From NCBI GenBank assembly GCA_030532135.1, contig JAUNLT010000001.1, positions 1 through 64,000 of the forward strand: a stretch of DNA of 64,000 nt. The letters run 5' to 3'. The position numbers were made by a program, and so were the translations under genes. Origin of the DNA: Lagierella massiliensis. Lineage in GTDB: Bacteria; Bacillota; Clostridia; Tissierellales; Peptoniphilaceae. The notes beneath the pieces were generated by a model. That model did not search any database and was not told where the DNA came from. It was given only the letters and a program-made list of their open reading frames with translations. The number at the start of each line of letters is the position of its first letter. The stretch's first letter is position 1. Positions 44,502 through 52,656 of the stretch are shown here, piece by piece.

Positions 44502-45124
44502 TTAAAATTAAAGATGTAACTAAAAATTTTGGCGAAAACAAAGTGCTAGATCATATAAATTTAGAGTTTTTTCCAGGTAAAATATATGGTATACAAGGGA
44601 AAAACGGTTCGGGAAAGACCATGCTTATGAGATCTATTGCAGGTTTATTATCTTTGACAGAGGGAGAAGTTGAAGTGTTTGGTGAAGTTATAGGAAAAGA
44701 AAGGGATTTTCCTGAAAGTTTAGGTCTACTCATCGAACATCCAGGGTTACTGTTAGAACTGTCGGGTTTTGAAAATATAAAGACGGTTATGAGTATAAAA
44801 AATTTGGTTTCCGATGAAGATATAAAAAGGGGGATGTCTAATTTTGATTTGAATCCAAACTCAAGTCTAAAAGTTAGAAAATATTCCCTTGGAATGAAGC
44901 AAAAAATAGGAATTCTAATGGCGATACTGGAAAAACCTAAATTGATAATATTGGATGAACCTACTAATGGTTTGGACGAAGCCTCTAAGGAAATATTTAA
45001 AGAGATGATTTTTAGGTTAAAAGATGATGAAAGAATAATTATTGTAGCCTCCCATGATAGAGAAGATTTGGAATCTATCAGTGATGAAATTATAAAAATG
45101 GAGCTGGGGAGGACTGTAATTTGA
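44498..45124 (+). CDS. ABC transporter ATPase, BcrA/LanF-like
   Basis: A 208-residue ATPase. Walker A is GKNGSGKTMLM near residue 36, the signature is the variant KYSLGMKQKIG seen in bacteriocin-immunity and BcrA-type exporters, and Walker B is LIILDEPTNGLD with the switch ASHD. The start overlaps permease 1 and the stop overlaps the next gene (TTGA), which indicates tight coupling. Confidence 0.92.
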   Translation: MIKIKDVTKNFGENKVLDHINLEFFPGKIYGIQGKNGSGKTMLMRSIAGLLSLTEGEVEVFGEVIGKERDFPESLGLLIEHPGLLLELSGFENIKTVMSIKNLVSDEDIKRGMSNFDLNPNSSLKVRKYSLGMKQKIGILMAILEKPKLIILDEPTNGLDEASKEIFKEMIFRLKDDERIIIVASHDREDLESISDEIIKMELGRTVI

Positions 45125-45669
45125 GAAGAAAAGGCGTAAAAGGAGCCATAATCGTAGTGTTTTTTTTATTTTTAGCATATGTAATTATAGGTACATATAG
45201 AATAAATAAAAAATACCCCGACTATATCGAAGAAAATTTTAAAATTGGAGATAAATTTGCCTTTGGTGAAAATGACAATATCTTGATTAAAATGACGGAT
45301 ATAAGATTTGAAGACTATCCACAGGATTTAAAAGACAATAAAGACTTTGAAAAGATGCTTATTATAGATTTTCAGATTGAAAATAGATCAGATAAAGATC
45401 TGGGATTTACGCCATTGATTTTTTCTTTGAGAAATGAAGATAATTATATTAATGGTGTAAATTATGAGGCGTTGAAAATATACAATGAACTTGAAGAACT
45501 ATCCAAGATAGAAGGTCAAAATTTTATAGCTAATAGTAGGATAAGAATATCACTTCCATATAGCACAAATTACCTTGAGAGTAAAAAGCTTAAAAAAGAA
45601 GAACTTAAAGACTACTATATAGTTGTTTCCCAGTATCCTAAATTTCAAAAGATTTATTTAAGGAGGTAG
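45121..45669 (+). CDS. Second membrane-anchored DUF4352-like protein
   Basis: A 182-residue protein starting at TTG overlapping the ATPase stop. One N-terminal membrane anchor (IIVVFFLFLAYVIIG) is followed by FKIGDKFAFGENDNILIKMTD, IIDFQIENRSDKDLGF and a beta-rich end. The pattern IGDKF ... IENRSDKD is like EVGDI ... IENKGDFE in the protein at 43051, so the operon has two related extracytoplasmic proteins. The ligand is unknown. Confidence 0.75.
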   Translation: MRRKGVKGAIIVVFFLFLAYVIIGTYRINKKYPDYIEENFKIGDKFAFGENDNILIKMTDIRFEDYPQDLKDNKDFEKMLIIDFQIENRSDKDLGFTPLIFSLRNEDNYINGVNYEALKIYNELEELSKIEGQNFIANSRIRISLPYSTNYLESKKLKKEELKDYYIVVSQYPKFQKIYLRR

Positions 45670-45670
45670 C

Positions 45671-46507
45671 GTGGATATTTTTAAAATAGAGTTAAGGAGA
45701 GCCTTTAAAAACAAGAAATTTTTAATAGCGTTGGCAATTGGATTATTATTGGCAGGATATAATTTTATAACTAATATGGGATTAACAGATTTCTATAAAT
45801 TTAGTGTGGAATATGAAAAATATCATATGCTAACTCCGGGAGGACTGTTCACTAATAATATTTTAAGTTCTCCATTGGAACTGGATAGAACACTATTCTT
45901 TTATTCAGTTGTAATACTTGGAGCGTTGCCTTTTGCAGATTCCTATGTTGAGGATAAGGTTATGGGATTTAATAAAAACATACTAAGTCGTGCAAGTAGA
46001 AAAAAATATTATACTGCTAAGTGGCTAAGTGTATTTATTTCGGGGTTTGCCATATGTGTATTAATTGCTGTTTTTAATTTTATGTTAAATATGACGATTA
46101 TTCCAATGCTTCATCCAATTATAGAGGGGTTGGGAAATAGTTACGGTCAAGATTCGTCAAGATTTTTAGTTAAAATTTTTGTAAGTCATCCAATACTACA
46201 TTTTATACTATTTTCCATATTGTTAGGTATGTATGTGGGAGTTCTTTCAACATTTGGCTTATTGACATCAATATTTAGTGAGAACAGGTTTGTAGCAATA
46301 CTTATGCCGTTTCTTTTAACTCAAGTTATGGGAATCATACAAAGTGTATTTAGAATTTCCAGGTTTTACTTGCCAAATGATATAAATACGGGAAATGGTC
46401 AAATAGATCTAAAAATTGCAATAGCACAAATTATAATTATGGGGATGGTTTCATTCGTATTGTATGTTGTTGTGGAAAATAAGAGGAGTCATAAAATTGG
46501 AATTTAA
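45671..46507 (+). CDS. ABC permease 2
   Basis: A 278-residue protein from GTG 45671 behind GGAGG. Six membrane segments; the N-terminus MDIFKIELRRAFKNKKFLIAL is typical of ABC-2 permeases. It is one base from the preceding gene. It overlaps the start of permease 3. Confidence 0.82.
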   Translation: MDIFKIELRRAFKNKKFLIALAIGLLLAGYNFITNMGLTDFYKFSVEYEKYHMLTPGGLFTNNILSSPLELDRTLFFYSVVILGALPFADSYVEDKVMGFNKNILSRASRKKYYTAKWLSVFISGFAICVLIAVFNFMLNMTIIPMLHPIIEGLGNSYGQDSSRFLVKIFVSHPILHFILFSILLGMYVGVLSTFGLLTSIFSENRFVAILMPFLLTQVMGIIQSVFRISRFYLPNDINTGNGQIDLKIAIAQIIIMGMVSFVLYVVVENKRSHKIGI

Positions 46508-47270
46508 ATTAAAGATGAAATATTTTCTTATAAGTTGTATTGTATTATTTGTTGTCATGTTGTACTCTGCATTTACAACTTATAATAGTAAGATACTGTT
46601 TTTTTCCACCGGCCCAAACCATCACAGTATTATGGATCTTGTAAATTGGTTGTATTATAAAACAGATAATTTAACATTTCTAATACTTTTTCCGATTTTT
46701 TTAGAAGAGGTATTAGAGAGAAGAGAACTTTACATGGAGTCACTAGTTATAAGGCATAGAAGTTTTAAAGATTTGTATAAAAGAGAAATGAGAAATCATC
46801 TAATTAAAACTTTTGTATATATGATTGTTTCTGTTCTCGCTATTTTAATATCCATAAAACTAATGGGAGAGTCTCCAAATTTAATTAACTGGAATGTAAA
46901 AGAATCTTTTTTTGAATGTAGTGAGGGGTTTACAAGCAATAGTCAAATAGTGACGGTGGTACTTTTTTTTACAGGAATAACTATAGTTAATTTCCTTGTG
47001 GGATTTATAACAAAAGTAGATTATTTTTACAACAGAAGTTTTTATAGGGGATTTTTATTTTGCTTTATCATGTTTGTTCTGGACGTATATGATGTAAATA
47101 TTTTTAAAGCTTTGATTTTTCCTGTCGTAGGATTTAGTGAGAAGGTGGCGTTGGCAATATTAAGTCAATTAGTTACAGTGTCACTTATTGTAATTTTTTC
47201 AAAAAATTATGAATCAAAAGGTAAAAAAAGATATTTAAACAATATAATGAGATTAAAGGGCATAGATTAA
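46497..47270 (+). CDS. ABC permease 3
   Basis: The TTG at 46497 after AGAGGAG gives 257 residues and is preferred to an ATG at 46464 that lacks a ribosome-binding site and would overlap the upstream gene by 44 bases. It has six hydrophobic segments and a long extracytoplasmic loop after the first. It resembles permease 2 in layout only. It is the last gene of the operon, which ends at the terminator at 47323. Confidence 0.78.
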   Translation: MEFKLKMKYFLISCIVLFVVMLYSAFTTYNSKILFFSTGPNHHSIMDLVNWLYYKTDNLTFLILFPIFLEEVLERRELYMESLVIRHRSFKDLYKREMRNHLIKTFVYMIVSVLAILISIKLMGESPNLINWNVKESFFECSEGFTSNSQIVTVVLFFTGITIVNFLVGFITKVDYFYNRSFYRGFLFCFIMFVLDVYDVNIFKALIFPVVGFSEKVALAILSQLVTVSLIVIFSKNYESKGKKRYLNNIMRLKGID

Positions 47271-47322
47271 AATTTAAAAGAGAATATGATGACAAAGTGA
47301 TAAATGAATTTGCATATTATTA

Positions 47323-47348
47323 AAAACACTCAGAGTCGAGTGTTTTTT
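47323..47348 (+). terminator. Terminator of the ABC operon
   Basis: AAAACACTC/GAGTGTTTT with loop AGAGTC and a T-run. Confidence 0.9.
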
Positions 47349-47699
47349 TGCTGCATAGAAACCTTACTTAAGTTAAGGTTACAATGGTATTTAATATAAA
47401 GATAAATAAATAATAATAAACATACATTTAATTATTTTTTTGTTTTTTTGAAAATCTAATTTAAAAAATAATTTAATAGAAATATTTTATATTAAAATAT
47501 ATGAAAACCATGTAAAACTAACATATATAAACATTGATTAGAAAGGAAAGAATAAAAACAAGGATTAATACCTAATGCAAATAGATTAAAAAGATTAAAA
47601 ATATAAACGAAAGGATATTGAAATGATTACAAAATCATGTATAATAAAAATAGGAAATGATTCCTAATATTAATTAAACTATTAAAAGGAGATTTAAAT
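47349..47699 (+). promoter_or_regulatory. Regulatory gap upstream of the selenoperoxiredoxin
   Basis: The gap has no gene. The inverted repeat AACCTTA/TAAGGTT lies at 47360-47380. The promoter TTGAAA (47618-47623), 16-bp spacer, TATAAT (47640-47645) carries TGATT/AATCA in its spacer. A second palindrome, TAGGAA-ATGA-TTCCTA (47651-47666), starts at the expected transcription start. AAAGGAG at 47686 is the ribosome-binding site. Confidence 0.65.
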
Positions 47700-48302
47700 A
47701 TGATTGAAGTAACTAAACAGGCACCTTTGTTCTCTGCGCCTGCTTATATGGATGGAGATGTTAAAGATTTTAATTTAGAAGACTTTAGAGGAAAGTGGAC
47801 TCTACTTGTATTTTATCCTGGAGATTTCACTTTTGTCTGAGCGTCAGAAGTAGCAGCAGTTGCTGCCATGAATCCTGTATTTGAAAAACTTAATGTTCAA
47901 GTAGCGGTTGTATCTGTGGACTCGCCTTATGTCCATAAAGCTTGGGCAGATCAAGAACTTTTACCTATGCTTGATGGGAAAAAAGTTCCATTCCCAATGG
48001 TTTCAGATCAAAATGGAGCAGTTTCAAGAGCGTATGGTGTGTATAGTGAAGATGCTTCTGTTTCTATGAGGGGAAGATTTATCATAGATCCGGAAGGAAA
48101 TGTTCAATCTTTTGAAGTTATGGCTCCTTCTGTGGGAAGAAACTTTAAGGAAACAATAAGAGCTATTCAAGCACTACAACATGTTCACGAAAATACTTGT
48201 GATGCAACTCCTGCAGGATGGCAACCTGGAAAGGCAGTTCTTAAACCAAGTATTGAGCTGTCAGGAAATGTTCATAAGGAATATGATCCATCTAAATATT
48301 AA
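47700..48302 (+). CDS. Selenocysteine peroxiredoxin (AhpC/Prx family)
   Basis: The real ATG is at 47700, behind AAAGGAG; the UGA at 47838-47840 is codon 47, and translation resumes to give 200 residues. UGA sits where the family has the peroxidatic Cys (GDFTFV-Sec-ASE, compare FTFVCPTE). Cys167 in ENTCDATPAGW is the likely resolving Cys. The N-terminal part KQAPLFSAPAYMDGDVKDF and VSVDSPYVHKAWAD are typical. It reduces peroxides. Calling from the downstream ATG at 47868 would lose the active site. Selenoperoxiredoxins are known in anaerobes. Confidence 0.93.
47838..47866 (+). other. UGA selenocysteine codon with downstream hairpin
   Basis: Twelve bases after the UGA, GCAGC-AGTT-GCTGC forms a 5-bp stem (47853-47866) with GU in the loop, a plausible bacterial SECIS. 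Confidence 0.7.
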
Positions 48303-48309
48303 TCATTTT

Positions 48310-48341
48310 GACCCTATTATTGTATATAGGGTCTTTTTTTT
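48310..48341 (+). terminator. Terminator of the peroxiredoxin gene
   Basis: GACCCTAT/ATAGGGTC stem, then seven T. Confidence 0.9.
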
Positions 48342-48438
48342 ATTAATTTTTTATTACAAAGTTTATTTCTCTAAAATGGGTATATTATTTATTGGAAGTA
48401 TATTTTATTTTGTTAGCCAATATAATAGGAGGTTTACT

Positions 48439-49206
48439 ATGGCATTTTCTATGAAAGATAAAAATGTAATTATAACTGGTGGAAATAAAGGTATAGGAGC
48501 AGGCATTACAAAGGTTTTTCTAGAAGAAGGAGCCAATGTAATTTTTACAGGTAGAAATGAAGAAGACGGTAAAGGTTTTGAAAAGGAACTAATAGACAAA
48601 GGGTATAACGCAAAGTTTTTTAAAGCGGATGTAACAGTTGAACAAGATGCGAAAAATCTTTTTGAGTATGCGGATAAAGAATTTTCAAGTATTGATATTA
48701 TTTTATTGAACGCAGGATATTATCCTGAAATGTCAATTGATGAAATGTCTGCAGAAGACTGGGATAATGTTATTGATATAAATCTTAAAGGAGTTTTCTT
48801 AAATACCAAAGAAGGAATAAAGTACTTGAAAGACGGTGGACGAATAGTAATAACCTCTTCCATAACAGGTAATAGGGTTGGTAATTCTAAGTTAGCCCAT
48901 TATGCTGCAGCAAAGGCGGGGATTAACGGATTTATTAGATCAATTGCCTTAGAGCTAGCGAAGAAAAATATTACAATTAACGGAGTTGAACCGGGAAATA
49001 TTATGACGCCGGGTATGGAAAATGTACTTGGAGAGAGATATATTAAAAATCAAGAAGAAATTATCCCTATGGGATATTTGGGAGAGCCTGAAGATATTGC
49101 TTATGCTATAATGTTCTTAGCTTCGGATGAGGCAAAGTACATTACAGGCCAGACTATAGTAGTAGATGGAGGACAAATTCTTCCAGAGTCGCCTTTAGAG
49201 ATGTAA
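48439..49206 (+). CDS. Short-chain dehydrogenase/reductase
   Basis: The ATG at 48439 after ATAGGAGG gives 255 residues; the open frame upstream overlaps the peroxiredoxin gene and is not coding. It has TGGNKGIGAG for NADP/NAD, LLNAGYYPE, the catalytic Ser in ITSSITG and YAAAKAG with Tyr and Lys, ending in ITGQTIVVDGGQ. It is a classical SDR near FabG or glucose dehydrogenase; the substrate is unknown. It is monocistronic. Confidence 0.93.
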   Translation: MAFSMKDKNVIITGGNKGIGAGITKVFLEEGANVIFTGRNEEDGKGFEKELIDKGYNAKFFKADVTVEQDAKNLFEYADKEFSSIDIILLNAGYYPEMSIDEMSAEDWDNVIDINLKGVFLNTKEGIKYLKDGGRIVITSSITGNRVGNSKLAHYAAAKAGINGFIRSIALELAKKNITINGVEPGNIMTPGMENVLGERYIKNQEEIIPMGYLGEPEDIAYAIMFLASDEAKYITGQTIVVDGGQILPESPLEM

Positions 49207-49213
49207 AAATATC

Positions 49214-49244
49214 ATCCACCGGATAGTAAATCCGGTGGATTTTT
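49214..49244 (+). terminator. Terminator of the SDR gene
   Basis: ATCCACCGGAT/ATCCGGTGGAT 11-bp perfect stem, then TTTT. Confidence 0.92.
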
Positions 49245-49265
49245 AAATTGTAGAGGAGATATACA

Positions 49266-49919
49266 ATGGCAAAAATGTCACAATTATTTAATGACATGTC
49301 TAAAACAGAAATTGATAATTTTATTGTTAAAAATAAAGGCTTTAGAAAAAAATTCTTAAAAGGTGAAGAAATTTTTTCCCAAGGAACAAAACCACAATAT
49401 CTCTTTATATTAGAAGAAGGTTCTGTGGTTATTGAAAATATATCTAAAAGTGGACGACGTTCCATTGTAAACAGGTTTAGTGAAGAGGGAACGGTTTTTG
49501 GAGAGGTATATCTCTATCTTCCTAAAAGGGATTATGACTATAGTTGTATAGCGGATATTGATACCATAATATTAAAAATTCCAAAAAAAGCATTTACAAT
49601 GAAAGACGAAAGTTTTCAAAACTCTCGTGTAATTAACAATATGATGTTAATTTTGTCCCAAAAGGCACTTTATTTGAATCAGAAACTTTTAATACAGTCG
49701 GGTAAAACCCTTAGAGAAAAGTTATCTCGATTTTTTGTAAATAGTGCTAGAGAGTCTTCTTTAGATTTAGAATTTAATAGGGAAGAACTTGCTGATTTTT
49801 TTGGAGTTAGTCGACCTTCTATATCAAGGGAGATTATGAGTATGAAAAGAGACGGTCTAATTGAACTAAAAGGGAATAAAATTTTAATTAATAGGGAAAA
49901 ATTAGAAAAAGTTTTATAG
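49266..49919 (+). CDS. Crp/Fnr regulator, HcpR-like
   Basis: A 217-residue protein. The N-terminal cyclic-nucleotide-like beta barrel (FLKGEEIFSQGTKPQYLFIL, GTVFGEVYLYL) is followed by a long helix and a winged helix (LADFFGVSRPSISREIMSMKRDGLIEL). It lacks the Fnr cysteine cluster. It sits directly before hcp, and a perfect palindrome TGTAAC-AATT-GTTACA begins at its stop codon. That context is typical of HcpR, a nitrosative-stress regulator. AGAGGAG precedes the ATG. Confidence 0.85.
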   Translation: MAKMSQLFNDMSKTEIDNFIVKNKGFRKKFLKGEEIFSQGTKPQYLFILEEGSVVIENISKSGRRSIVNRFSEEGTVFGEVYLYLPKRDYDYSCIADIDTIILKIPKKAFTMKDESFQNSRVINNMMLILSQKALYLNQKLLIQSGKTLREKLSRFFVNSARESSLDLEFNREELADFFGVSRPSISREIMSMKRDGLIELKGNKILINREKLEKVL

Positions 49920-49960
49920 TGTAACAATTGTTACAGAAAGTGGCATTTGTAGAGTATAAA
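49920..49960 (+). promoter_or_regulatory. hcp promoter with perfect 16-bp Crp/Fnr-type palindrome
   Basis: TGTAACAATTGTTACA at 49920-49935 overlaps the -35 TTACAG (49931-49936). The -10 is TATAAA (49955-49960), spacer 18. The palindrome centre would be near -40 from the start, the class II activator position. Confidence 0.82.
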
Positions 49961-49987
49961 ATATAGGTATCTTAAGGGGGTAAGAAA

Positions 49988-51616
49988 ATGAATAATATGT
50001 TTTGTTATCAATGTCAGGAAACTTTTGGCAATGAAGGTTGTGTAAAGTCGGGAATTTGTGGTAAAAAACCTGAAGTTGCAAATAAACAAGATTTACTTAT
50101 TTGGGTTACTAAGGGACTTTCCCATGTAACTACAAGACTTCGTAAAGAAGAAACTAAAATAGCTCAAAGTGTAAACTCTTTAGTATTAAACAATCTGTTT
50201 ACAACTATTACTAATGCCAACTTCGATGAAGATGCAATAGATGAAAGAATAGAAAAGACTATTTTAACTACTCAAGAACTAAAGAAAGAGTTAAAAGATC
50301 AGTCTAATCTATCTGAAGCTTCAAACTATAAAGAATTAGATAGGACAAAGTGGGTTGAAACTGCAAAAGAAGTTGGGGTTTTAAGCACTGAAAATGAAGA
50401 TATTAGATCTTTAAGAGAACTTACTATATATGGATTAAAGGGATTGGCTGCATATTTAAAACACGCAGAGGTACTTGGAGAAACTGACGAAGAGATAGAT
50501 GCTTTTATGCAAAGAGCTTTGTCTGATACTTTAACTGAAATGTCAGTTGAAGAATTGATTGATTTAGTTATGGAAACAGGTAACTTTGGTGTAAAGGGAA
50601 TGGCTCTACTGGATAAGGCAAACACTTCAAACTACGGAAATCCTGAAATCACAAAGGTAAATATAGGAGTTAGAAATAATCCAGCTATTTTAATTTCTGG
50701 GCATGACTTAAAGGATATGGAAATGCTCTTAAAGCAGACAGAAGGCACAGGAGTAGACGTTTATACTCATAGCGAAATGTTGCCTGCAAATTATTATCCT
50801 AAATTTAAAAAGTATGAACATTTTGTTGGAAATTATGGTTCTTCATGGTGGAACCAAAGAGAAGAGTTTAAGTCTTTTAATGGACCAGTTCTTTTCACTA
50901 CAAACTGTATAGTGCCACCTCTTGCAGAGTATAAAGATAGAATTTATACTACAGGAGCAGCTGGTTTTTCAGGTTGCAAGCACATTCCTGGAGAAGTGGG
51001 AGAAGAAAAAGATTTTAGTGAAATTATAGAACATGCAAAAAAACTAAATTCACCTGAAGAGATAGAAAAGGGAGAAATTGTCGGAGGATTTGCCCATAAC
51101 CAAGTAATGGAACTTGAAGATAAGGTTATCGAGGCTGTTAAATCTGGTAAAATTAAGAAATTTATCGTTATGGCAGGATGTGACGGTAGACAAAAAGGTA
51201 GAAATTACTATACGGAATTTGCTAAAGCTCTTCCAAAAGATACTGTGATCCTTACAGCAGGTTGTGCTAAATACAGATATAATAAACTTAATTTAGGAGA
51301 TATTGACGGTATACCTAGAGTGCTTGATGCTGGTCAATGTAATGACTCTTACTCTCTTGCAGTAATAGCATTAAGACTTAAAGAAGCTTTCGGTCTTGAA
51401 GATATAAACGAATTACCTATAGTCTACAATATTGCATGGTATGAACAAAAGGCTGTAATAGTTCTTCTTTCACTACTTGCACTAGGGGTTAAAAACATAC
51501 ATTTAGGACCTACACTACCTGCATTTTTATCTGAAAATGTAACAAAGGTTCTTGTGGACAGTTTTAACTTATCCTCCATAGGCACTATAGAAGACGATAT
51601 GGCTGTAATGATTTAA
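49988..51616 (+). CDS. hcp: Hydroxylamine reductase / hybrid cluster protein
   Basis: A 542-residue protein of class I or III length. The N-terminal Cys motif [21 protein letters not shown] binds the 4Fe cluster. The hybrid-cluster ligands appear in [29 protein letters not shown] and [16 protein letters not shown], with [12 protein letters not shown] and [11 protein letters not shown]. It detoxifies NO or hydroxylamine and may S-nitrosylate proteins. Control by the adjacent HcpR-like protein is strongly suggested by the operator. The gene has its own RBS AAGGGGG. Confidence 0.96.
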   Translation: MNNMFCYQCQETFGNEGCVKSGICGKKPEVANKQDLLIWVTKGLSHVTTRLRKEETKIAQSVNSLVLNNLFTTITNANFDEDAIDERIEKTILTTQELKKELKDQSNLSEASNYKELDRTKWVETAKEVGVLSTENEDIRSLRELTIYGLKGLAAYLKHAEVLGETDEEIDAFMQRALSDTLTEMSVEELIDLVMETGNFGVKGMALLDKANTSNYGNPEITKVNIGVRNNPAILISGHDLKDMEMLLKQTEGTGVDVYTHSEMLPANYYPKFKKYEHFVGNYGSSWWNQREEFKSFNGPVLFTTNCIVPPLAEYKDRIYTTGAAGFSGCKHIPGEVGEEKDFSEIIEHAKKLNSPEEIEKGEIVGGFAHNQVMELEDKVIEAVKSGKIKKFIVMAGCDGRQKGRNYYTEFAKALPKDTVILTAGCAKYRYNKLNLGDIDGIPRVLDAGQCNDSYSLAVIALRLKEAFGLEDINELPIVYNIAWYEQKAVIVLLSLLALGVKNIHLGPTLPAFLSENVTKVLVDSFNLSSIGTIEDDMAVMI

Positions 51617-51672
51617 TATAATTGTAAATGGTGATATAATACTATTGAATCACTGGTAAAGGAGGCAAAAAA

Positions 51673-51876
51673 ATGGATAAAGTAATCGATAAAGATATGT
51701 TAATTGGTCAACTTGTTGCTCAATTTCCAGAAACAGCACCGGTACTTATGGGAATCGGTATGCACTGTTTAGGATGCCCTGCATCTCAGTCAGAGTCAAT
51801 TGCAGAAGCTGCTATGGTTCATGGCGTTGACGCAGATGCGCTTGTTGAAGCTCTAAATGATGCAGTTGAGAAGTAA
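51673..51876 (+). CDS. DUF1858 hybrid-cluster-associated disulfide protein
   Basis: A 67-residue protein with the family centre GMHCLGCPASQSESI, a CxxC redox pair on a small helical fold. Members lie next to hcp genes and are called prismane-associated redox proteins. It is 56 bases after hcp, behind AAAGGAGG, and could be co-expressed with it. A reductant or partner of Hcp is the likely role. Confidence 0.9.
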   Translation: MDKVIDKDMLIGQLVAQFPETAPVLMGIGMHCLGCPASQSESIAEAAMVHGVDADALVEALNDAVEK

Positions 51877-51877
51877 T

Positions 51878-52426
51878 ATGGAAATGAATAGCATCAAAAT
51901 TTTAGTTAAAGAGCACGAAGAAATTTCTAAACTTCTAAATAGGCTGGAAGAAGAGTGTGCAAAAATTCTTAAAGGCTCCACTATAGATTATGAGTTTTTT
52001 GAAGCTTCCATTGAGTTTATAAGAAGTTACGCAGACAAGGTACACCATATGAAAGAAGAGGATATACTATTTAAACATATGACTTCAAATCTAGGTGTTC
52101 CTGCACAAAAACTTATAAATCATGGAATGTTAGTAGAACATCAATTAGGAAGACATTATATAACAGAACTGGAAAAGCATTTAAATAATTATAAAGAGTT
52201 TTCAGATATAAAGGATAGGGTGCAAATAATTGCCTATACCATGTCCTATGTAAATATTTTAAGAATGCATATAGAAAAAGAAAATTCAGTTGTATATCCA
52301 TTTGGTGAGAAAAATCTACCTGAAGAGGTAAAAGATATAGTAGAAAGAGAGTCAAAAGATAGACTTGAAGAAGATAAAAAAGTTCTTGAAAGGAAAGAAG
52401 AGCTTTTAAAGATTATCTTTAAATAA
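51878..52426 (+). CDS. Hemerythrin-like (HHE) protein
   Basis: The ATG at 51878, two bases after the upstream stop, gives 182 residues (MEMNSIKILVKEHEEIS); an ATG at 51857 would overlap the DUF1858 gene by 20 bases. The His ligands of a diiron four-helix bundle are in KEHEEI, KVHHMKEEDILF, NHGMLVEHQLGRHY and MHIEKENSVVYPF. It is likely to bind O2 or NO with a diiron centre. With hcp and DUF1858 it makes a nitrosative/oxidative stress set. Confidence 0.88.
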   Translation: MEMNSIKILVKEHEEISKLLNRLEEECAKILKGSTIDYEFFEASIEFIRSYADKVHHMKEEDILFKHMTSNLGVPAQKLINHGMLVEHQLGRHYITELEKHLNNYKEFSDIKDRVQIIAYTMSYVNILRMHIEKENSVVYPFGEKNLPEEVKDIVERESKDRLEEDKKVLERKEELLKIIFK

Positions 52427-52430
52427 TTTT

Positions 52431-52458
52431 AAGACTGTGTATTACACAGTCTTTTTTT
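52431..52458 (+). terminator. Terminator of the hcp-hemerythrin unit
   Basis: AAGACTGTG/CACAGTCTT stem and a T-run. Confidence 0.92.
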
Positions 52459-52514
52459 ATATTACAAAAAACTTCTAAAATCAAAGAAAGCTTTGTAATT
52501 AAAATACATGAATG

Positions 52515-52547
52515 AAAAAGACACAGTTATTTAAACTGTATCTTTTT
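52515..52547 (+). terminator. Orphan terminator-like hairpin
   Basis: 14-bp arms with one mismatch (AAAAAGACACAGTT / AACTGTATCTTTTT). It follows the previous terminator by 60 bases with no gene between. Confidence 0.6.
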
Positions 52548-52623
52548 ACTGGAGGCAAATAAAAAATTTTTTCAATTATATATTACCACACTTTTAAAGT
52601 TTTGCAAACCTTTTCTTTGCAAT

Positions 52624-52650
52624 AAAAAAAGAGTTAGGATAACCTAACTC
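52624..52650 (-). terminator. Terminator of the M42 peptidase
   Basis: GAGTTAGG/CCTAACTC stem with a TTAT loop (minus strand) and seven T. Confidence 0.92.
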
Positions 52651-52656
52651 AAATAT

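Noticed and set aside
48181-48438. N-terminal extension of the SDR
   Set aside because: The open frame runs through the end of the peroxiredoxin gene and its terminator. The SDR begins at 48439, where AGGAGG and the Rossmann start MKDKNVIITGG fit.
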